From Nostoc sp. T09 (GTDB taxonomy: Bacteria > Cyanobacteriota > Cyanobacteriia > Cyanobacteriales > Nostocaceae), in NCBI RefSeq assembly GCF_002154695.1, contig NZ_MTAV01000108.1, forward strand, positions 72,599 through 136,598: a stretch of DNA of 64,000 bases, in the 5' to 3' direction. Positions 27,023-35,300 of the stretch are shown here, in pieces. The notes under the pieces were generated by a model, which was given only the letters and a program-made list of their open reading frames with translations, was not told the DNA's origin and did not search any database. How positions within the stretch are numbered: position 1 is the first letter of the stretch; every line of letters begins with the position of its first letter. The translations under genes and the position numbers were made by a program.

Positions 27023-28705
27023 TTATTTGCTAAGTATTTGAGTAGAAGCTATTTTCCAGCGCTGATCTACAAACTGTAAATTATAGCGGACTGTTCTAGT
27101 TTTAAAGTCAGTTTCTTTAGGAAGAATGTTGCCATCTCTGTCCATAAGTTTCCGTTCTTCAGTAACTTTTAGTTGAATAACAGCTTGATTGCCGTTAACT
27201 GAAAATTCATCAACCCCATCAATTTGTTGGACACCATATTTATAAGAATGACCATCAGTTTTGAGAGAGTTAATTGAGCCATCATATCCAGCAACTTGCT
27301 CATATTGTTCACCAGTAGTTAACTCAGAAGCTGGCTGAGGATCGTAGGGAGGAGCAAACATAACTTGCTTTGCTTGTAGCCAATTAGTAATTAAATTTTT
27401 TGCTCCAGCTTCTGTAAGTGTTGATGCTGATGCTAAAGGTTTTTCTGTGCTGGTTGTATTAGTATTGTTAGGTATAGTTGGATTCTGCGTGCTAGTAGAT
27501 GTTGAAGGATGCTTTATTTCGCGATCGGAATTAGACGAGGTTGAATCCAATGATTTGGATGTTGTTGGAGGTGATTTGTCCTGATTATTGAAAGTTGGGG
27601 AAGGAGATGAGGCTATGGTTGTCAATGGCTGTGGTTGGTTTGATAATTGTCCTTTGGCTAACCATAAACCACCAACAACAACCATGCCGATCGCACCGCC
27701 AATAATTACACCTTGTTGCCAAGTTCCTAAACCTTTAGACGATGCTGCTAGATTTGGATATGGCGAAGGAATTTGCGGCTGGTATACAGGTGGTGAAGAT
27801 GCGACTGTTGGCTCTGTGATATAGCCTACTGTTGCAGGGGAAGTAATTAATGTTGGCGGGGAAACAGGCACAGTCGGTGCAACCGGAGTCTGCAATGCTG
27901 CTAGCATATCTCTAGCACTGAGATAGCGATCGCGTGGTGATGATTGGATGGCTTTATCCAATACAGCAGCAAAATCAGGGCTGATGTTGAAAGTAAAATT
28001 GCGCCAGAGGATGTCGCCTGTATCTGGATCTGTAGGCAAGTCTGCGGGTAATTTACCTGTCAGTAAGTAAATTGCTGTTAGTCCCAAACTATACAAGTCA
28101 CTAGAAAATACTGGTCTACCTACCGATTGTTCCATTGGCATAAACCCTGGCGTACCAATGACAATTGACTGATTCGAGTTGCCAGAAGCAGTTATCACTG
28201 TACCCATTGATACTTTGACTGCGCCAAAATCAATTAAGATTGGTTTGCCATCAGAGAAACGTAAAATTATATTGTCTGGTTTGATATCGCGATGGACTAT
28301 GCGCTTGCTGTGAACAAATTCCAGAACTGGCAAAATATCAATTAAAATTCCCTTGACTGTACTCTCATGCAAAATTCCCTGTTGTTGCATTTTTTGAGTC
28401 AAGGTGTGACCTTCAATATATTCTTGAACTAAATAAAATTGCCCGTTGTCTACAAAATAAGCATACAACTTGGGAATTTGATTGCTGCGATCGCCCAGTT
28501 CTTCTAAAATTGCTGCTTCCTGCTGAAACCGTTGTTGTACTAATTGATAAACCTGGGGATTATTAGCCACAGGTTTGAGTTGTTTAATTACACAACGACG
28601 GCTAGATGGCATTTGGGTATCTTCTGCTAAAAAAGTTTCGCCAAATCCACCGCTTCCAAGCACACGCAAAACTTGATAACGATTATTTAATAATGTCAAG
28701 GTCAT
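27023..28705 (-). CDS. Membrane Ser/Thr protein kinase with ARC6-IMS-like C-terminal domain
   Basis: A 560-residue Hanks-type kinase: LGSGGFGETF, CVIKQLK, HRDIKPDN, LIDFGAV. One membrane segment at about residues 330-352 (GVIIGGAIGMVVVGGLWLA), then a Ser/Thr/Pro-rich stalk. Residues about 438-560 begin LTEAGAKNLITNWLQAKQ, contain YKYGVQQIDGVDEFSVNGNQAVIQLKVTE and end RYNLQFVDQRWKIAS, the pattern of the ARC6-like IMS domain (DUF4101) found at the end of the chloroplast/cyanobacterial division protein ARC6/Ftn2. The downstream co-transcribed gene is a peptidoglycan carboxypeptidase. Link to division or wall growth is inference. Confidence 0.88.
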   Translation of the reverse strand: MTLTLLNNRYQVLRVLGSGGFGETFLAEDTQMPSSRRCVIKQLKPVANNPQVYQLVQQRFQQEAAILEELGDRSNQIPKLYAYFVDNGQFYLVQEYIEGHTLTQKMQQQGILHESTVKGILIDILPVLEFVHSKRIVHRDIKPDNIILRFSDGKPILIDFGAVKVSMGTVITASGNSNQSIVIGTPGFMPMEQSVGRPVFSSDLYSLGLTAIYLLTGKLPADLPTDPDTGDILWRNFTFNISPDFAAVLDKAIQSSPRDRYLSARDMLAALQTPVAPTVPVSPPTLITSPATVGYITEPTVASSPPVYQPQIPSPYPNLAASSKGLGTWQQGVIIGGAIGMVVVGGLWLAKGQLSNQPQPLTTIASSPSPTFNNQDKSPPTTSKSLDSTSSNSDREIKHPSTSTSTQNPTIPNNTNTTSTEKPLASASTLTEAGAKNLITNWLQAKQVMFAPPYDPQPASELTTGEQYEQVAGYDGSINSLKTDGHSYKYGVQQIDGVDEFSVNGNQAVIQLKVTEERKLMDRDGNILPKETDFKTRTVRYNLQFVDQRWKIASTQILSK

Positions 28706-28889
28706 AATATTTTAGTTGTCAGTTTTTACGTATAATTGATATTTAGCTGTTCAATATCATAAACTTTTGCTACTGCTAATTAATATAGTTTCTTCGTAAT
28801 AAATTAATTTTTTATAAGTAAACAAGTATTGCAACTAACCGATTCAATCTTCAGAGTGAATAGACCTCTTTTAATTTTCCAAGCAATTT

Positions 28890-31268
28890 ATGGCACAGCC
28901 ACCTTTACAAAGTCGGACTGTCTTAAGTACAAATCCTTTTTTAGAATTAAACAATCAAGGTCAAATTATATACTTTGAACTCAAAAAGCCACAGCATATT
29001 TTGGGACGTGACCCAAATATTGCTGATTTACTTGTTCCCCAACACTGGGAAGTTGCTTCTCGATGTCAAGCAGTATTACGTCAGGATGGTACAGACTACC
29101 GCATTTATGACGGTGATGGAGAAAAACCCAGTAGCAACAAGTTATATATCAATCATTCGCTGATTACTCCAAAAGAAGGCTATTACTTAACCCACGGTAT
29201 TGAAATTCAAATTGCCCAAAACCCCAATCAACTCATTCAAATTAGATACTGCAATCCCTCCAACGCACACTCAGTTACTACACCGACAACGCGTTCGATT
29301 CCGTTAAAACAACGATCAATTTTATTGGGACGCGATCCGCAAGCTAATTTGCAATTAGATGCACCTACCGTTTCCCGGCGTCACGCGACGATTGATACTG
29401 ATGCTCAAGGACGCTACATTTTGCGGGACTATAGCACCAATGGAGTGTTTATTGACGGTAAACAAGTTACAGGGACAGCCTTACTGTCAAATGGTGCGAA
29501 AATCCGTATTGGGCCGTTTACTTTGGTGGTGCGCGACGATTGTTTAGAAATTCTCGATCAAGGCGATCGCATTCGTCTAGAAGCGCACAATTTACTCTTA
29601 GAAACTAACGGTAAGCGGCGGTTGGATGATTTATCTTTTGCCATTGAACCAGGACAGTTTGTGGCTTTGGTTGGGGGGAGTGGTGCGGGTAAGTCAACTT
29701 TAATGCGGACACTTTTAGGAATTGAGAAAATCACCAAAGGTGTTGTGCAGATCAACGGCGAAGATTTGCAGAAAAACTTCAATCTGTACCGCACTCAAAT
29801 TGGTTACGTACCGCAAGATGATATTATTCACCGTGAATTGACCGTTGCAGAGGTGCTTACCTACGCCGCCAAGCTACGATTACCACCAGATATTAATCTG
29901 CAACCACTGGTAGAACAGGCGTTAGAAGCAATTAAAATGAGCCATCGCCGTCATGCTTTAGTCAGTGACCTCAGCGGTGGACAACGCAAACGAGTTAGCA
30001 TTGGCGTAGAATTACTGGCCGATCCTAAATTGTTCTTTTTGGATGAACCAACTTCTGGACTAGATCCCGGTTTGGATAAACAGATGATGCAGCTATTGAA
30101 GGATTTAGCGCATCAAGGAGGAAGAACGATTATTTTAGTAACTCATGCCACAGCTAATATTAGTGGATGCGATCGCATTGTGTTTCTCGGTCTGGGTGGC
30201 AGACTTTGCTATTTTGGCACACCTCAAGAAGCTTTGCATTTTTTTGGTGTGAACGATTTTGCTGATATTTATATCAAACTCGAACAAGAGCAAGAAGTTA
30301 TTAGATATGCGACTCAATTTCAGCAATCTAGCTATTATCAACATTATGTTGGCAATCAAATAAGTTCTGGAAATCAACAGCCAACCAAGTCTTTTGCGCC
30401 AACACGCAAGAAAGTTTCCTTTTGGCAGCAGTGGTTTTTATTGTGCCAACGTTATTGGCAATTAATATTACGCGATCGCGTCAATCTTTTCCTTTCTCTA
30501 TTAACAGCACCTATCGGTATTAGCCTAATCACTTTAGCAATTAGAGATAAAACACCCTTTGTCTTAGGCGAGCAACCAGATCCAACTTTAGCTCCATTAG
30601 CTTTGCAAGTATTGTTTGTCTTTACTTGTGCTGCATTGTGGGTAGGACTTTCTAGTTCTTTGCAAGAAATTGTCAAAGAATCGGCAATTTACTTAAGAGA
30701 ACGCTTAGTGAATTTGCGATTATTTGCTTATCTTGCCTCCAAATTTACGATTTTGGCAATTTTGGCGATCGCGCAAACTTTGCTGATAGTTGCAGTGATT
30801 CTCATAGGGTTTAAATCTCCCAATCCAGAATTATTTTCCTGGCATCTCGGATTAGGAATTACAACTTTTTTAACATTATTAGCCAGTTCTAGCTTAGGTT
30901 TACTCGTATCCACAACTGTTAAAAATAGTAGCCAAGCAAATAGCGCTCTACCATTACTACTACTACCCCAAATTATCTTTTCTGGAGTTTTATTTAAAAC
31001 ACAGGAAGGTGTGAATAAATTTTTATCATGGCTAATGTTAAGTCGTTGGTCAGTAGGAGCTTATGGCTCTTTGGTAAATGTCAATGGCTTAGTGCCAGAA
31101 CCAACAAGATTAGTAGACGGTAGTACAGTTCCCCAGCCATTTGAACATACATTAGTTTACGAAGCAACATGGGGAAACTTAAATTTGAATTGGGGACTTT
31201 TATTATTGCATACAGCAATTTATTTGCTTGTTACTTTTTGGTTGCAAAAGCGTAAAGATATTTTTTAG
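28890..31268 (+). CDS. FHA-FHA-ABC transporter, ABCG/ABC-2 type
   Basis: A 792-residue half transporter with two forkhead-associated domains at the N terminus. FHA1 (about 25-110) keeps GRD but has SRCQ where SRRH is expected; FHA2 (about 130-215) is canonical with LLGRDP, SRRH and STNG, so it should bind phosphothreonine. The ATPase domain (about 230-450) has Walker A GGSGAGKST (262), signature LSGGQRKRVSIG, Walker B LFFLDEPTSGLDP and switch His. Six membrane helices follow (about 525-790). It is divergent from the kinase at 27023-28705 across 184 bases, so kinase-dependent control of the exporter through FHA2 is a reasonable inference. Substrate unknown. Confidence 0.9.
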   Translation: MAQPPLQSRTVLSTNPFLELNNQGQIIYFELKKPQHILGRDPNIADLLVPQHWEVASRCQAVLRQDGTDYRIYDGDGEKPSSNKLYINHSLITPKEGYYLTHGIEIQIAQNPNQLIQIRYCNPSNAHSVTTPTTRSIPLKQRSILLGRDPQANLQLDAPTVSRRHATIDTDAQGRYILRDYSTNGVFIDGKQVTGTALLSNGAKIRIGPFTLVVRDDCLEILDQGDRIRLEAHNLLLETNGKRRLDDLSFAIEPGQFVALVGGSGAGKSTLMRTLLGIEKITKGVVQINGEDLQKNFNLYRTQIGYVPQDDIIHRELTVAEVLTYAAKLRLPPDINLQPLVEQALEAIKMSHRRHALVSDLSGGQRKRVSIGVELLADPKLFFLDEPTSGLDPGLDKQMMQLLKDLAHQGGRTIILVTHATANISGCDRIVFLGLGGRLCYFGTPQEALHFFGVNDFADIYIKLEQEQEVIRYATQFQQSSYYQHYVGNQISSGNQQPTKSFAPTRKKVSFWQQWFLLCQRYWQLILRDRVNLFLSLLTAPIGISLITLAIRDKTPFVLGEQPDPTLAPLALQVLFVFTCAALWVGLSSSLQEIVKESAIYLRERLVNLRLFAYLASKFTILAILAIAQTLLIVAVILIGFKSPNPELFSWHLGLGITTFLTLLASSSLGLLVSTTVKNSSQANSALPLLLLPQIIFSGVLFKTQEGVNKFLSWLMLSRWSVGAYGSLVNVNGLVPEPTRLVDGSTVPQPFEHTLVYEATWGNLNLNWGLLLLHTAIYLLVTFWLQKRKDIF

Positions 31269-31364
31269 ATACAGCATTTCTGATACCAATTCTCTATCTA
31301 TCTTGTACGGTCGATGTTTCTTACTCTTATCCATAAACAACGCTCCATCCAATTGAACATTCAT

Positions 31365-31486
31365 TAGACTTCTTGCAGAAGTCGGTAAAAGAGAAAGGGG
31401 AAAAGGGGAAAGGAACTCAAAACCCTTTCCCTTTTACCTTTACCCTTTCCCCCCTCTTGCAAAAATATATTTTTGCAAAAGGTCTA
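31365..31486. repeat. Dispersed inverted-repeat element (TAGACTTCTTG family)
   Basis: Starts TAGACTTCTTGCAGAAGTC and ends TTGCAAAAGGTCTA. The middle is a purine run (AAAGGGG words) followed by its pyrimidine complement, giving a long hairpin. The first 60 bases recur with two mismatches at 63941 to the window end. Confidence 0.85.
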
Positions 31487-31548
31487 TTCTCCATCGGGAA
31501 ATTATCATATTTCAGGGTTATGTGGCATCAAAACTAAAAACATAACTC

Positions 31549-31583
31549 AACCCCGGAGCAAGGATATCGCTCTGGGGTTTTTA
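31549..31583 (+). terminator. Hairpin terminator near the end of the biosynthetic locus
   Basis: AACCCCGGAGC and GCTCTGGGGTT form an 11-base stem with one mismatch, followed by a T-run on the plus strand. It lies 280 bases after the FHA-ABC gene and 40 bases after the thioesterase end, so it may stop transcripts from either side. Confidence 0.6.
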
Positions 31584-31621
31584 AATGGAATCTTGAGGTG
31601 AGTTTTAACTCTGTTAAAAGT

Positions 31622-32311
31622 TTAGTTTTGTGTATCGCTATCCAGATATGCCTTTAACAACTTAGCCATAACTTGGACTTGAGGAGGAAAGTTCATTGTA
31701 ATGTGATTGCCAGGGACTTCGTGAATTTCTAGCCCTGCCATTGCCAAATCTAGCCAACCTAGTTCTGGGTTTGCTGGGTTGAAGGAGTCGCGATCGCTTG
31801 CTTTAAAAAAGATGACTCGACCTGGATAAGCTTGCGGGACGTAGCTTCTCATCGCTTTAATGTTGCTTCTAAATAGATGGTAGTAGTGGCGAATTTCACT
31901 GATATCTAAGTCAGCAGGCATTCTTAAACCGCTTTTTCCTTGTTCCAAAAAGTAGTGTAGCCGTTCGTCAGGGCTAAGTTGTTCTAGGGAATCTGTGGCG
32001 ATGGGAACGTTAGCACCAACACCCAGCAAGTAAGCCATGATTTTGAGTTCGTCATCTTCTATATTTGCTGAGGGCATGTGACCGAGACTAGGAGTATCAA
32101 TCAGAGCCAGTAAAGCTACTTCTTCCCCGGCTGCTTGGAGTTGCTGCGCCATCTCGTAGGCGACTGTACCCCCAAAAGAAGCACCTCCCAGAAAATAGGG
32201 ACCTTCTGATTGGACAGTGCGTAGCGCTTTTAAATAATGCGCTGCCATTTCCTCAACCTGAATCAAATTATGGCTTTTTCCTGCCGTACTCTCAGACTGT
32301 AAACCATACAC
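31622..32311 (-). CDS. Thioesterase domain, separated from the PKS by a frameshift
   Basis: An alpha/beta-hydrolase thioesterase (229 residues in this frame) that would release the finished chain from the last carrier protein. The Ser elbow is GASFGG (about 43-48), the Asp lies in LIDTPS and the His in GNHITMNF, so the triad is complete. It has no proper start: the GTG at 32311 is the Val codon of a PVYGLQ stretch, and extending the frame upstream to about 32400 gives PLFLVHAAGGHVYQYRDLA, the conserved beginning of such domains. The domain therefore belongs to the PKS protein, cut off by one extra base at 32398-32403. A free-standing type II thioesterase is less likely. Confidence 0.85.
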   Translation of the reverse strand: MYGLQSESTAGKSHNLIQVEEMAAHYLKALRTVQSEGPYFLGGASFGGTVAYEMAQQLQAAGEEVALLALIDTPSLGHMPSANIEDDELKIMAYLLGVGANVPIATDSLEQLSPDERLHYFLEQGKSGLRMPADLDISEIRHYYHLFRSNIKAMRSYVPQAYPGRVIFFKASDRDSFNPANPELGWLDLAMAGLEIHEVPGNHITMNFPPQVQVMAKLLKAYLDSDTQN

Positions 32312-32342
32312 TGGTCGATCTGAGCCGAGATAATGTGCTAAG

Positions 32343-35300
32343 TCACGGTACTGGTAAACGTGTCCGCCAGCTGCATGAACTAAGAACAGAGGCGGTTGGG
32401 GGGTTTCCAGCTTGAATTTCTACCAGGGATGAAGGTAATGCCTTAACTATAGATGATGAGTTGGTTGTTTCTATCAACTCTGTTAACCCAGCAATTGTCG
32501 GGGCATTAATTAAACTATGGGGAGACAATTTTGTTTGCATAGCTTCACTCACCTGAGTCAGGAGATGAACGGCTAGTAATGAGTCTCCCCCTAACTCAAA
32601 GAAGTCATCGCTAATGCCGACTGGCTCAACACCTAAACATTTTTGCCAGATATCTGCAATAGTTTGTTCTAAAACGTTACGCGGTGCAACATAAGCATTG
32701 CCTAATTCAGGCCGGGAGTGCTTTGATCTGGAAGGATTGTAGTCTACAACTAATGGTTGCTGGAATCGGGGGAGAAAATCTTGAGTTGAGACTAAAACCT
32801 GGGGTAGCGAACTTGCAAGAATGCGACTAAATACCTCAATCCCTTCAGAAGGTAAGATTCCTTGTTTCAAACTTTCTTCACGCCATTTCTTCAGTTCATC
32901 TGGGCCAATTCCATTGGCTGCTTGTCCAACTTCTTGCCAACCATCCCAGTTAATTGCAACGGTGAACCGATGGGAGCGATCGCTATTGTATTGCGCAAAG
33001 GCATCGAGAAAAGCATTTGCACCACAATGATCTACTATCCCAGGAAAGGGTAAGACTGAAGTTAGAGAAGAACAAAGGACAAAGAAATCTAAATTGAAAT
33101 TCTTCAGGAGAGTATCCAGTACCAAAGTTCCTTGGACTTTCGGTGCGAGAAGATTAGCGGAAATTTCTGGCTTTTTCATTTGAATTATGCCTGCTGGTGG
33201 AATTCCCGCAGAGTGGATCGCACCATGAATGGCACCAAAGCGATCGCATACTTGCTGAATCACCCCTTGCATTTGTTCAAGATTGGCAACATCAGCACAA
33301 ACAACCATTACCTCTGCACCTAATGCTTCCATCTCTTGGAATTTGCAGATCTTGACACTGACGCTATCCTGTTCATTATGAGTACTGAGCCATTGTTCCC
33401 ACTCGGATCTTTGGGGAAACTGCGATCGCCCAACCAGCACTAATTTCGCTTGTGCCGTTTTTGCCAGATATTCCCCCAGAACTAAACCAATACCGCTTAA
33501 TCCACCTGTAATTAGATAAACTCCGCCATTTTTTGGCCGAGGCGTTGCTTTCTCAGCTTTATCTAATCGGACAGGTGCAAAGGTTTGTACCCAACGATGA
33601 TTACCACGATAGGCGATCGCCACATCTGAGGTTTGAACAGTTAGTTCTTTTAGTAAATTGTTAATTAATTTTTCTTGTTGCTGACTTCCAGGCGCAGGCA
33701 GAACTATATCAATGCTGCGACAAGAGATATTGAGATATTCTTGGGGAATAATTTTACAGGGACCGAGTAGGGTTGCTTTCTCCGGGCAGAGATTTTCTTC
33801 ACCCGTAACTTGTTGCAGATTGTTAGAAATGATTGCAATATTTAAGCGATCGCTAATATTTTGTTTCCCAAGTGCCTGTGCTAAAAATAGTAAGCTCCAG
33901 AAACCCAAATTTTGCAATTTTTCTACGCGTTCAAATCTTTCTTCCACAACCTCATCAGGCGTAACACTCCATAAATGCACGATAATTTGTGGCATCTTGT
34001 TGAGTGCGTGTAGTTCTTGCAATAAAGTGTCGTAGTCTTGGCGCTGTGAGGGATTGAGCGTGTAGGCATTTTGACGTTCACAAAGTGACTCCGCAGGAGT
34101 ATCGCGGCTAAACTGCGCTCCAATGCTGACAGTAATTACATCTTGATTTGCCAGTTTGAGTTGATTGATCATGCGATCGCCTAAACCGCACTCATCTACA
34201 AACACCAACCAACAAGAACGCTCCTTGGCAAGGCTATCATTTTGCGCCAGAATCGGTGAACGTTGCCAAGAAGGAATATAGAACCAGTCAGCAATATCCG
34301 GTTTTTTAGTCAAAGAGTTAGCAGCTTCTTGTACTGGTAACCCTTGCGGTTCAATCCAGTAACGCTGACGTTCAAAGGGATAGGTTGGCAACGGTATGCG
34401 GTAACGTTGTTCGCCAGTATAAAACTCTGACCAATCAATTTCTACCCCTGCCAACCAAAGTCGCCCTAAAGCGTTTAACAAAAATGCCACATCTGATTGT
34501 TGTTCTTGAGGATGGCGTAAGCAAGACAGGATGAGCGCCCCAGCATCTTTATCGGGATGCTGCTTAGCAAGTGTCGTCAGCGTTCGTCCAGGCCCAATTT
34601 CTAAGAGAACTCTGTCCGAGTCTTGCATTAACTTTTGCACACCATCAGCAAAGCGTACCGTTTGACGTAAGTGTTGTGCCCAATAGTTGGGATTGGTAGC
34701 TTCTGCGGCGGTAATCCAAGTTCCGGTGACGTTAGAAATATAGGGAATTTGTGGGGGATTCAGCTTGACTTTCTTAACACACTCAATGAAGGGTTCTAAA
34801 ATCGGTTCCATCATCTGCGAGTGGAACGCATGAGAAGTATGCAAGCGACGACTTTCTGGTAACTGCTGTTCTAAAGCATCTATCTCTGCAATTGTACCTG
34901 CAATCACGCAACTATAAGGAGTGTTAATCACTGCCAGAGACAGGTTATCGTTGAGATGCGATCGCGCTTCTGTTTCTGTTAAAGGTACGGCTAGCATCGC
35001 TCCCGCAGGCATTTGCTGCATTAGTCTTCCCCGCGCCGCAACCAGTGACAAAGCATTTTCCAAGGAGAATACATCAGCAATACACGCTGCAACATATTCA
35101 CCAATACTATGCCCAATTATGGCTTGAGGACGCACACCCCAGGACATCCATAATTGTGCTAGAGCGTACTCAATAACAAATAAGGCTGGTTGTGTAATTG
35201 CCGTTTGCTTTAATTGTTGCGCGGCAATTTCTGTTTTTTCTTCACTGGGATACAGAACATCGCGCAAATCTAATCCTAAATCAGGTTTCAGTAATTGGGA

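Larger units (their letters stand above)
31269..31621. other. Intergenic region with a dispersed element and a terminator
   Basis: About 350 bases between convergent genes. It holds the repeat element at 31365-31486 and the hairpin at 31549-31583. No gene seen. Confidence 0.6.

Noticed and set aside
31622..32311. Stand-alone type II thioesterase gene
   Set aside because: No start codon with a ribosome site, and the frame continues upstream into conserved thioesterase residues that overlap the PKS end; a frameshifted PKS domain explains it better.
32398..32403. Programmed frameshift site
   Set aside because: A C run alone is a weak slippery site, and no supporting downstream structure or upstream ribosome-like site was recognised; kept only as a possibility under the frameshift finding.
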